Below are positions 33,614-41,282 of a stretch of DNA of 44,059 nucleotides, one piece after another. Source of the DNA: Parabacteroides acidifaciens. Its GTDB lineage: Bacteria > Bacteroidota > Bacteroidia > Bacteroidales > Tannerellaceae. Numbering within the stretch: the first letter of the stretch is position 1; each line of letters starts with the position of its first letter. Location: NCBI RefSeq assembly GCF_003363715.1, contig NZ_QREV01000044.1, positions 1 through 44,059 on the forward strand, given 5' to 3'. A program made the translations under genes and the position numbers. A model generated the notes under the pieces. The model saw nothing but the letters and a program-made list of their open reading frames with translations, had not been told where the DNA came from and did not search any database.

Positions 33614-34492
33614 TTATTTCTGTTCCGCTACAAAATTATAGGTGAATGTGTATTCGTATGTATTGCTTTCGGCTTCAACCCCGTTTACAGGGTTGATCTT
33701 TTCTTCGATTGTCATACCTGTGATATAATCACTGGACATTGTGTAGCGGAACGTATATTCGGCACAAACATCCGCCGCTTCGGACATATTATACCAATAA
33801 GCACGTGCAGGCAGATTCTGATTCATCAGCCCGTACATCAGGTTGACAGGAGAAACGACATCGAAGCCAACCGGCTGGAAGGTATTGATCACCCGGAACG
33901 GGAAATTGGCCGGACGCATCTGGGAACCATATTCATAGGTAATCTCTTGCTGTGGCATATAAGCATAATGAACAGCATTGCCGCCCTCCCATGTGTAGCA
34001 GTCGACATCATTCAAGTCTCTTTTTTGGTATCCCGAACCATTCTCATTCGGCCATTGGATAACCTGCGAAACCGATTTCAGCCAATTCCGTTCATAGACA
34101 TAACTATTATCGATTGCCGTATATGCCGTATTACTCATATATTTATTCTCGGCCATTTCTTCCTTTCGGGCAATCACATTTCCTTTCAACGTATAAACCG
34201 TATGGACAAACGGGTTCGTCAAGGAACCGTTCTCCATCTTTACACCGTTAACGGAAATCGTTTTGTCCACAATAATATAATTATCGGTAAACTGGTGTCC
34301 TTCCTGATTCAATATAATACGGTTGATTTGCTGGTCCTGTTTGTATGTAATTTCCGCCGTGAAAAAAGTTGCGCCATTCTTCGTACAAGACACATTTGTC
34401 AGCTTGTTTAATTCCGGAATATACGGTTTGTCATCATCCCCACAGGACATAAGCCCGACAGCTACTAAAAGCATACATAATAACTTCTTCAT
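33614..34492 (-). CDS. DUF4595-like lipoprotein
   Basis: This 292-residue protein begins MKKLLCMLLVAVGLMSC, a lipoprotein signal with the lipobox LMSC, then an acidic GDDDKPYIPELNK. The body is rich in Tyr-containing beta strands of the YTLKGNVIA and YEYTFTYNF sort, like the Bacteroidales DUF4595 lipoproteins (recalled resemblance). Function is unknown. It is transcribed alone and convergent with trmD. Two exact -7 boxes lie upstream (34521-34528 and 34538-34545). Confidence 0.7.
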   Translation of the reverse strand: MKKLLCMLLVAVGLMSCGDDDKPYIPELNKLTNVSCTKNGATFFTAEITYKQDQQINRIILNQEGHQFTDNYIIVDKTISVNGVKMENGSLTNPFVHTVYTLKGNVIARKEEMAENKYMSNTAYTAIDNSYVYERNWLKSVSQVIQWPNENGSGYQKRDLNDVDCYTWEGGNAVHYAYMPQQEITYEYGSQMRPANFPFRVINTFQPVGFDVVSPVNLMYGLMNQNLPARAYWYNMSEAADVCAEYTFRYTMSSDYITGMTIEEKINPVNGVEAESNTYEYTFTYNFVAEQK

Positions 34493-34520
34493 CTCTCTTT
34501 CTTTTTATTATTCAACGTTA

Positions 34521-34545
34521 CAAAAATAGGACATTTGCAAAAATA
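34521..34545 (-). promoter_or_regulatory. Tandem -7 boxes of the DUF4595-like gene
   Basis: Minus-strand TATTTTTG occurs twice, at 34528-34521 and 34545-34538, 17 bp apart. The nearer one lies about 28 bp before ATG 34492. No strong -33 box is seen for either. Confidence 0.45.
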
Positions 34546-34577
34546 ACGGACGAAGTAACCTATTTTAAGTAATTCTT

Positions 34578-34609
34578 CTTGAAGAAATACAAGCAAACCA
34601 TTAGCTTTG
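34578..34609 (+). promoter_or_regulatory. Promoter of the GH3 glycosidase gene
   Basis: CTTG (34578-34581), 20 bp, then an exact -7 box TAGCTTTG (34602-34609). The leader to ATG 34699 would be about 80 nt, longer than for most genes here. Confidence 0.6.
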
Positions 34610-34698
34610 TGGTGATATTTTGTTGCAATAAACATCTAATAACAAACATCTTACAATAAGATATAACGTAAATCATACAATATCTAAAATTTAATAAC

Positions 34699-37305
34699 AT
34701 GAGAATGAAACATCTGGCGGCGGCAGCATTGACAATATTGCTGTCTGTTTCTTGTAGCGAAAGACAACAAGATTACCCGTTCCGTAACCCCGACCTCCCT
34801 GTCGACGAGCGTATAGACGACCTCTTAAAACGTCTGACTGCCGAAGAGAAGGTCGGACAAATGATGAACTCCACACCGGCTATCGAACGTCTCGGCATCC
34901 CGAAATACGATTGGTGGAATGAAGCCTTACATGGCGTTGCACGCGCCGGACGGGCTACAGTTTTCCCGCAGGCCATCGCGATGGCGGCCACTTTCGACGA
35001 CGAAGCCTTGCATGAAACGTTTACAATGGTGAGCGACGAAGCTCGTGCCAAATATCACCAATACCAGAAAGACAAAGAGTATGACCGCTATAAAGGTTTG
35101 ACTTTCTGGACACCGAATATCAATATCTTTCGCGATCCCCGCTGGGGCCGGGGCATGGAGACATATGGAGAGGACCCGTACCTGACAGAACGTATGGGTG
35201 TTGCCGTTGTCAAAGGCTTGCAGGGCGACGATCCGAAATATTTCAAGACACACGCCTGTGCCAAACATTATGCCGTCCACAGCGGACCGGAATGGAACCG
35301 CCACGAATTTGACGTGACAGTTACTCCGCGCGACCTGTGGCAAACCTATCTGCCGGCATTCGAAGCATTGGTCAAAGAGGGAAACGTACAGGAAGTCATG
35401 TGTGCCTACAACCGCTATGCCGGCAAACCTTGCTGCAGCAGCGATAAACTGCTGATCGACATCCTGCGCAACAGTTGGGGATATGAACATATCATTCTCT
35501 CCGACTGCGGCGCCATCAACGACTTCTGGCAACGGGACAAAAACACACCTCGCCACGAGACACATCCGGATGCCGAAAGTGCTTCGACCGACGCCGTATT
35601 GAGCGGGACAGACCTGGAATGCGGAAACAGCTACCGGGCACTGATCAAAGCGCTGAAAGACGGCAAGATCACGGAAAAGGACCTGGATGTTTCACTCCGC
35701 CGCCTGCTGAAAGGCCGTTTCGAGCTGGGTATGTTCGACCCGGACGAACGGGTTCCATACGCCCAAATCCCGTACAGCGTGGTGGAAAGCCCCGAACACG
35801 TGGCACAAGCGCTCGAAATGGCGCACAAAAGTATGGTGCTGCTGAAAAACAAGAACAACACACTTCCGCTCAGCAAAGCGATCAAAAAGATTGCAGTCGT
35901 AGGTCCGAATGCGGCCGACTCGACGATGCTTTGGGCTAACTACAACGGCTTCCCAAGCCATACCGTGACCATACTGGAAGGCATCCGCCGGAAAGTACCC
36001 GGTGCAGAAGTGATCTACGAATTGGGCTGTAACCATGCTGCCGATTTCGTTATGAAAAATCTGGAAAGCAACATTACCTCTCCTGCCGGACAGGGTTTTG
36101 CCGCCGAATTCTTTAACAACACGGATTTTGAAGGCGAACCGGCTTATAAAGGAACGGCAAGCCGGCTGCATTACACCACCGGAGGCAACACGCAGTTTGC
36201 CCCGAATGTCAACCTGACAAATTTCACCGCCCGTTTCACCGGCGAATTTGAGGCTCCGGAAACCGAAGCGGTCGAAATCAAAATCTCCGGTAACGACGCT
36301 TTCCGCCTCTTCATCGGAGAAGAAAAGGTCGCTGAAATGTGGGAAAACGAATACGGAGGCGAAAAGACTTATATACTGAATGCCGAGAAGGGGAAGAAAT
36401 ATCCTGTCAAGATCGAATATATGCAGCGTATAGGCAGCGCAGACCTCAACTTCGAGATCGGAACGCGCCAGGCGGTCAACTACGCTGCTACGGCTGCCAA
36501 AGTGAAAGATGCCGATGTGATCGTCTTTGCCGGCGGTATCTCTCCGCGCCTGGAAGGTGAAGAAATGCCGGTCAACGTAGAAGGATTCAAGAAAGGCGAC
36601 CGTACCAATATTGAAATCCCGAAAGTACAGCAGGAAATGGTAAAAGCCCTGAAAGCGACAGGGAAGCCGGTTGTCTATGTGCTTTGTACCGGTAGCGCAC
36701 TGGCCTTGAACTGGGAAGATGCCAATATCGACGCAATCCTGAATGCCTGGTACGGCGGACAGGAAGCAGGGACAGCCGTAGCCGACATTCTGTTTGGCGA
36801 CTACAATCCGTCAGGCCGTCTGCCAATCACGTTCTATAAATCGATTGACCAGTTGCCGGACTTCCAGGATTACAGCATGAAAGGACGTACGTATCGTTAC
36901 ATGACGCAAACGCCGCTTTATCCGTTCGGATACGGCTTGAGCTACACCAATTTTGCTTATCGGAATGCGAAGCTCTCCTCCGGCAAGATCACGAAAGACC
37001 AGTCTGTAACGCTTACATTCGACATTGCCAACACCGGTAAAATGGATGGCGACGAAGTGGCACAGATTTACATCAAGAATCCGAACGATCCGGAAGGACC
37101 GATCAAGGCGCTGAAAGCATTCGCCCGCGTCAACGTAAAAGCCGGAAACACGCAGGAAGTAAACATCGATTTGTCTCCGAAAGCCTTCTATTCTTTTAAT
37201 GACAATACGCAAACAATGGAAGTTCGCCCGGGAAAATACCAAATCCTGTACGGCGGTTCATCGGATGACAAGGCTTTGCAAAAGATAGAGTTGGAGATTG
37301 AATGA
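34699..37305 (+). CDS. GH3 family beta-glycosidase with PA14 domain (beta-glucosidase/xylosidase), lipoprotein
   Basis: This 868-residue glycoside hydrolase begins with a lipoprotein signal (LAAAALTILLSVSC) that anchors it to the outer or inner membrane. The GH3 N-terminal barrel (about 35-320) contains DPRWGRGMETYGEDPYL, the KHYAVHSGPE loop and the nucleophile Asp270 in ILSDCGAINDF. The C-terminal alpha/beta domain is interrupted at about 460-590 by a PA14 domain (FAAEFFNNTDFEGEP, GNDAFRLFIGEE), which often shapes substrate choice. A fibronectin III-like domain ends the protein (GDEVAQIYIKNP). It hydrolyses terminal beta-glucosyl or beta-xylosyl residues; the exact sugar is not readable. It has its own promoter and terminator. 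Confidence 0.93.
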   Translation: MRMKHLAAAALTILLSVSCSERQQDYPFRNPDLPVDERIDDLLKRLTAEEKVGQMMNSTPAIERLGIPKYDWWNEALHGVARAGRATVFPQAIAMAATFDDEALHETFTMVSDEARAKYHQYQKDKEYDRYKGLTFWTPNINIFRDPRWGRGMETYGEDPYLTERMGVAVVKGLQGDDPKYFKTHACAKHYAVHSGPEWNRHEFDVTVTPRDLWQTYLPAFEALVKEGNVQEVMCAYNRYAGKPCCSSDKLLIDILRNSWGYEHIILSDCGAINDFWQRDKNTPRHETHPDAESASTDAVLSGTDLECGNSYRALIKALKDGKITEKDLDVSLRRLLKGRFELGMFDPDERVPYAQIPYSVVESPEHVAQALEMAHKSMVLLKNKNNTLPLSKAIKKIAVVGPNAADSTMLWANYNGFPSHTVTILEGIRRKVPGAEVIYELGCNHAADFVMKNLESNITSPAGQGFAAEFFNNTDFEGEPAYKGTASRLHYTTGGNTQFAPNVNLTNFTARFTGEFEAPETEAVEIKISGNDAFRLFIGEEKVAEMWENEYGGEKTYILNAEKGKKYPVKIEYMQRIGSADLNFEIGTRQAVNYAATAAKVKDADVIVFAGGISPRLEGEEMPVNVEGFKKGDRTNIEIPKVQQEMVKALKATGKPVVYVLCTGSALALNWEDANIDAILNAWYGGQEAGTAVADILFGDYNPSGRLPITFYKSIDQLPDFQDYSMKGRTYRYMTQTPLYPFGYGLSYTNFAYRNAKLSSGKITKDQSVTLTFDIANTGKMDGDEVAQIYIKNPNDPEGPIKALKAFARVNVKAGNTQEVNIDLSPKAFYSFNDNTQTMEVRPGKYQILYGGSSDDKALQKIELEIE

Positions 37306-37343
37306 TTTCCGGTAATGGAAGTCCAGTAAAAACGACAGTTCTC

Positions 37344-37368
37344 ACCCCAGGGCATAAAGCCCTGGGGT
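37344..37368 (+). terminator. Terminator after the GH3 gene
   Basis: ACCCCAGGGC (37344-37353) and GCCCTGGGGT (37359-37368) form a perfect 10-bp stem with an ATAAA loop, followed by a T-rich stretch. Confidence 0.85.
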
Positions 37369-37388
37369 ATATTTCATTTGTTTATTAT

Positions 37389-37796
37389 TTACTTGTGCAT
37401 TTTCTTAAATATCTGTAGCATCGTTGCAGGAGCGAGCGCATCCATATCCACTAAATCAAGTGATTTGACCATGTGTAACGTTTCGGTCTTGTATTTCTGA
37501 AAATGGGCGGTCTTAATGTGATGTTTATATGCTTCATCCGAGGCATAAATTTCAAGTATGCGTATCTGGCAAGAATCCCGTTTTAACTGCATCGGGTAAA
37601 TACAAATTACCCCCGGTTCCTCACAAACGGATGTTACACCTACCGTACGAGCATATTGCAGGTATTCATCGAGATATTGTGGATAGACCTCAATTTCGGA
37701 AATACGCACAAGCATCTTGTCGGTATTTACTACCTGTGCCGATAAATGGAATGATGCTACCATAAGCGATAAGATGATCAGAATGTTCTTTTTCAT
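37389..37796 (-). CDS. Secreted ABM-fold (quinol monooxygenase-like) protein
   Basis: This 135-residue protein has a clear signal peptide (MKKNILIILSLMVASFHLSAQ). One ABM (antibiotic biosynthesis monooxygenase) ferredoxin-like domain follows: LVRISEIEVYPQYLDEYLQYA, then EEPGVICIYPMQ, then ILEIYASDEAYKHHIKTAHFQKYKTET. The motif HIKTAHFQKYK near residues 92-102 is typical of YgiN-like quinol monooxygenases. YgiN itself is cytoplasmic, so export is unusual but recurs, as I recall, in Bacteroidales. The substrate is unknown. It is monocistronic. Confidence 0.8.
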   Translation of the reverse strand: MKKNILIILSLMVASFHLSAQVVNTDKMLVRISEIEVYPQYLDEYLQYARTVGVTSVCEEPGVICIYPMQLKRDSCQIRILEIYASDEAYKHHIKTAHFQKYKTETLHMVKSLDLVDMDALAPATMLQIFKKMHK

Positions 37797-38114
37797 TTTC
37801 TATCTAATTTTCGGACATTTCTTGAGAATATCATTTCGACAGACGAAAGATAGTTCTCCGTCCGTCTCCAGATAATGCAAAATTAGATGCTTTCAAATTG
37901 ATAGCCGCTATACAGATTACTGATTCTTCGACCATTTTTACGGATTCCGCACTTGATGTATCGGATAATTCAAAACACAAAAAGCCCTGTAAAGACGACA
38001 CCGTAATTCTGTTGAAAAACAAGGCATCGTGCTTACAGGGCTTTATTCTTTTTCGATACAATCCTGTTCCCGAGGCTCACACCTTGGGCTGGGAACTGTC
38101 GTACTTACAGGACT
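37797..38114. other. Intergenic region with word-repeat element D
   Basis: No gene is supported. Two overlapping short frames (37831-38061 minus, 37898-38137 plus) look like shadows. The stretch contains the self-complementary words listed under element D and a GTTCCC/GGGAAC stem at about 38066-38096. Confidence 0.5.
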
Positions 38115-38116
38115 CT
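37981..38116. repeat. Word-repeat element D
   Basis: Three versions of an 18-bp word are present: TCGTGCTTACAGGGCTTT (38027-38044), TCGTACTTACAGGACTCT (38099-38116, running into the manA stop codon) and an inverted copy at 37981-37998 (16 of 18 matching the first). The inverted pair can form a hairpin with a 28-nt loop, followed by a T-rich stretch. Confidence 0.55.
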
Positions 38117-39089
38117 ATCCGATATATGTTTCCATAAACTTGGCACCCGGGACCGGTGAGATCGTTACCACATCGGTATCGGCCGGTATCAGCACCGTCT
38201 GTCCCTGATGGATATAGATTTCATTTCCCTTATTGTCGCGGATGGAAGCTTTGCCTTCCATGCAAATATAGACAACAAAAGAATCCAGTTCGGAGAAATT
38301 GCGCACCATGATCGTGTCGATATCCAACAGGTTCGTCGTGAAATATTTGCAGCTTGCCAGTTCTACGGTTGCATTCGTATGTGCCTTGTAGTGGGTGCGG
38401 TAATCCGGATACAGCGTATAGTCGATCGCATCCTTTGCCAATTCGGTATGCAGTTCACGTCCTTTTCCGTCCGGGCCTTTGCGGTCGTAGTCGTAAATAC
38501 GGTAGGTGATGTTACTTGTCTGCTGTATCTCGGCGATGAAGCAACCGGAACCGATCGCATGTACACGGCCGGCAGGCAGGAAGAACACATCGCCCGGAGA
38601 GACTTCATAACGCTGCAAGACATCCATGATCGTATTGTCTTGTACACGTTTCACATACTCGTCGGCATCGATTTGTTGGGAGAAACCGGAATATAAGCCG
38701 GCGCCCTTGGCTGCCTTTATCACATACCACATCTCTGTCTTGCCGAAAGAGTTATGACGTTTTTTAGCCAGTTCATCGTCCGGATGCACCTGGATAGACA
38801 AATCGTCGCGTGCATCGATAAACTTAATCAACAGAGGGAAAGTTGAACCGAACTGTTCCACCACCTTTTCGCCCAACAGCTGCGGGCCATACGTACGGAT
38901 CAGTTCGTCCAGCGTCTTGCCTTCCAACGCGCCATTATCAACGACGGAATAATTACCCTCCACGTGTGAAAGTTCCCAACTTTCGCCAATGCCGTCCTGC
39001 ACCGGAGTGATGCCCTTAAACGGGCAGATATCGGAGCCTCCCCAGATTATGTTCTTAAGGATAGGCTTAAATGTCATAGGATATAACAT
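38115..39089 (-). CDS. manA: Class I mannose-6-phosphate isomerase
   Basis: This 324-residue zinc cupin enzyme interconverts fructose 6-phosphate and mannose 6-phosphate. It starts MLYPMTFKPILKNIIWGG, the usual Bacteroidales start. Zinc ligands are visible in SIQVHPDDELA (Gln, His) and KTEMWYVI (Glu), with a later His in GRVHAIGSGCFIAEIQQTSNITYRIYDYDR. It supplies mannose 6-phosphate for GDP-mannose, the substrate of the gmd and fcl products encoded in the same window. It follows glgB by 28 bp on the same strand. Its stop codon overlaps the last word of repeat element D. Confidence 0.95.
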   Translation of the reverse strand: MLYPMTFKPILKNIIWGGSDICPFKGITPVQDGIGESWELSHVEGNYSVVDNGALEGKTLDELIRTYGPQLLGEKVVEQFGSTFPLLIKFIDARDDLSIQVHPDDELAKKRHNSFGKTEMWYVIKAAKGAGLYSGFSQQIDADEYVKRVQDNTIMDVLQRYEVSPGDVFFLPAGRVHAIGSGCFIAEIQQTSNITYRIYDYDRKGPDGKGRELHTELAKDAIDYTLYPDYRTHYKAHTNATVELASCKYFTTNLLDIDTIMVRNFSELDSFVVYICMEGKASIRDNKGNEIYIHQGQTVLIPADTDVVTISPVPGAKFMETYIG

Positions 39090-39117
39090 ACTTACGTTTC
39101 TGTTTTTATAGCCTTAT

Positions 39118-41136
39118 TTATTTTGTTACTTTTACCTTTCTCAATACAACAGCGCTACGGGCCGGAATGTATAATTTGAGCCATTCTTTTTTCTCTTTTT
39201 TATACAATGGGTCGAGTTGTGTGAAATGACGGATAGAATCGTCCGAAAGTCCGAAACCGCCAAAACGGGTCGCGTCAGTATTCAAAAGCACTTCATATTC
39301 GCCTTTGGGAACCAGGAACCCGTAATCGGTAAATGACTTTGTCGGATTGAAATTGAAGACGAAAACCAAATCTTTGCGCATATAGGCCAGAATCTGATCG
39401 CCGTCGTTATCCCATACTTTCTGTATCGGAGTGGACTGGAAATTCTTCACACTGCGGATTATCTCCAGCATCTCACGGTCAAAATCGCCCAGATAATGGT
39501 ACTTCAGATCCATATTATCCACCAGTTCCCACTGGCGACGGGCATATTTATAAGACCAGCCGTTTCCTTCACGCGGGAAATCGATCCATTCGGGATGCCC
39601 GAACTCATTTCCCATAAAGTTCAGATAACCGCCGTTAATGGTAGATGCCGTAACCAAGCGGATCATCTTATGCAAAGCGATACCACGTTCGACTGTCAGG
39701 CTATGATCGTCTTTCTGCATATGCCAATACATATCTGCGTCGATCAGGCGGAAGATAATCGTCTTATCGCCTACCAACGCCTGGTCATGGCTTTCTGCAT
39801 AACTGATCGTCTTCTCGTCCGCACGGCGGTTGGTCGTTTCCCACCAGATGGAAGAGGGATGCCAGTCTTCGTCTTTCTTTTCCTTGATTGTCTTGATCCA
39901 GTAATCCGGGATGTTCATCGCCATACGGTAATCGAAGCCGTAACCTCCATCTTCATATTTGGCAGCTAACCCCGGCATTCCGCTCACCTCTTCGGCAATC
40001 GTAATAGCATTCTTATTGACTTCGTGGATCAGCTTATTGGCCAATGTCAGATAGGCGATAGCATCACCATCCTGATGACCGTTGAAGTAGTCACCGTAAT
40101 TACAGAATGCTTCACCCAGCCCATGGCTGTAATAAAGCATGGAAGTCACCCCGTCAAAACGGAAGCCGTCGAATTTATACTCGTCCAACCAGAACTTGCA
40201 GTTCGACAACAGGAAGTGAAGCACTTCGTTTTTACCATAATCGAAACAGAGGGAATCCCACGCCGGATGCTCACGACGGGAACCGCCCAGGAAATATTGA
40301 GTATAGGAACCGTCAAAGCGTCCCAAGCCTTCCACTTCGTTCTTTACGGCATGGCTATGGACAATATCCATAATCACTGCGATCCCCATGCCATGGGCGT
40401 CATCGATCAGGTGTTTCAGCTCTTCCGGCGTCCCGAAACGGGAAGATGCGGCAAAGAAGCTGCTGACATGATAACCGAACGACCCGTAATAGGGATGTTC
40501 CTGAATGGCCATGATCTGAATGGCGTTATACCCTTCTTTTGCAACGCGGGGCAACACATTCCGGCGGAACTCGTCATACGTGCCGACCTTTTCTTCGTTG
40601 GAAGACATACCGATATGGCATTCGTAGATCAACAGCGGGGAGACATCCGGTTTGAACCGTTTGTTCCTGAATACATACGACTCTTCCGGATTCCATACCT
40701 GTGCACTGAATATTTTGGTATTCTCATCCTGAACGACGCGCCGTATCCATGCCGGGATACGTTCTCCGCTGCCACCTTCCCACTCTACCAAGAGCTTGAA
40801 CAGGTCTTCATGATGCAATAAATCTTCCGCAAGCGTGATCTCCCAAACGCCATTGCCCAACCGTTTCAGTTTATACTGATCTTCTTTCTTCCAGTCATTG
40901 AAAGTACCGATCAGATAGATAGCAGTGGCATTGGGCGCCCATTCGCGGAACACCCATCCAGTCTTTGTTTTATGCAACCCGAAGTAAAGATACCCGGAAG
41001 CCATTTCCGACAACGTCTGTCTGCCGTTACCCGTCAGGCTCTTCTCTTTGTTTACCACATATTGGTACCGTCCTTCTATTGCCTCCTTGTAGGGGGCCAG
41101 CCAAGGGTCATTCTTTATTAGATTTAGCGACTCCAT
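39118..41136 (-). CDS. glgB: 1,4-alpha-glucan branching enzyme
   Basis: This 672-residue GH13 enzyme adds alpha-1,6 branches to glycogen. It has an N-terminal CBM48 domain (GWVFREWAPNATAIYLIGTFNDW), the catalytic barrel with VIMDIVHSHAV, the nucleophile Asp in GFRFDGVTSM, the acid/base Glu in ITIAEEVSG and the YAESHDQAL histidine-aspartate pair, and a C-terminal beta domain. It resembles the eukaryotic-type, shorter branching enzyme common in Bacteroidetes. ATG 41136 (MESLNLIKNDPW) is favoured since a -7 box at 41160-41167 lies just upstream; an in-frame start 48 bp earlier would be beyond it. It forms an operon with manA. Confidence 0.95.
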   Translation of the reverse strand: MESLNLIKNDPWLAPYKEAIEGRYQYVVNKEKSLTGNGRQTLSEMASGYLYFGLHKTKTGWVFREWAPNATAIYLIGTFNDWKKEDQYKLKRLGNGVWEITLAEDLLHHEDLFKLLVEWEGGSGERIPAWIRRVVQDENTKIFSAQVWNPEESYVFRNKRFKPDVSPLLIYECHIGMSSNEEKVGTYDEFRRNVLPRVAKEGYNAIQIMAIQEHPYYGSFGYHVSSFFAASSRFGTPEELKHLIDDAHGMGIAVIMDIVHSHAVKNEVEGLGRFDGSYTQYFLGGSRREHPAWDSLCFDYGKNEVLHFLLSNCKFWLDEYKFDGFRFDGVTSMLYYSHGLGEAFCNYGDYFNGHQDGDAIAYLTLANKLIHEVNKNAITIAEEVSGMPGLAAKYEDGGYGFDYRMAMNIPDYWIKTIKEKKDEDWHPSSIWWETTNRRADEKTISYAESHDQALVGDKTIIFRLIDADMYWHMQKDDHSLTVERGIALHKMIRLVTASTINGGYLNFMGNEFGHPEWIDFPREGNGWSYKYARRQWELVDNMDLKYHYLGDFDREMLEIIRSVKNFQSTPIQKVWDNDGDQILAYMRKDLVFVFNFNPTKSFTDYGFLVPKGEYEVLLNTDATRFGGFGLSDDSIRHFTQLDPLYKKEKKEWLKLYIPARSAVVLRKVKVTK

Positions 41137-41159
41137 GATTTTTTGAGATTGGTTTCGCA

Positions 41160-41167
41160 CAAAGATA
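41160..41167 (-). promoter_or_regulatory. -7 box of glgB-manA
   Basis: TATCTTTG on the minus strand is an exact -7 match, 23 bp before ATG 41136. The -33 box is uncertain. Confidence 0.5.
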
Positions 41168-41250
41168 GAAGAAAAAACTAACAATGCCGCAAAAACAAGG
41201 CCATTAATAAAGTTTCACCAGCGAAATACTAAATATTTAATTCCTTTTGT

Positions 41251-41258
41251 TATTTTTG
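41251..41258 (+). promoter_or_regulatory. -7 box of the cation/proton antiporter gene
   Basis: TATTTTTG matches the consensus exactly, 24 bp before ATG 41283. This argues against the alternative in-frame start at 41247. Confidence 0.5.
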
Positions 41259-41282
41259 CATGAAACCGTTTATTGTTGGCAG

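Noticed and set aside
37831-38137. Two short overlapping frames (76 codons minus, 79 codons plus) between the monooxygenase-like gene and manA
   Set aside because: Both are covered by the self-complementary words of element D and show no domain, promoter or start context.
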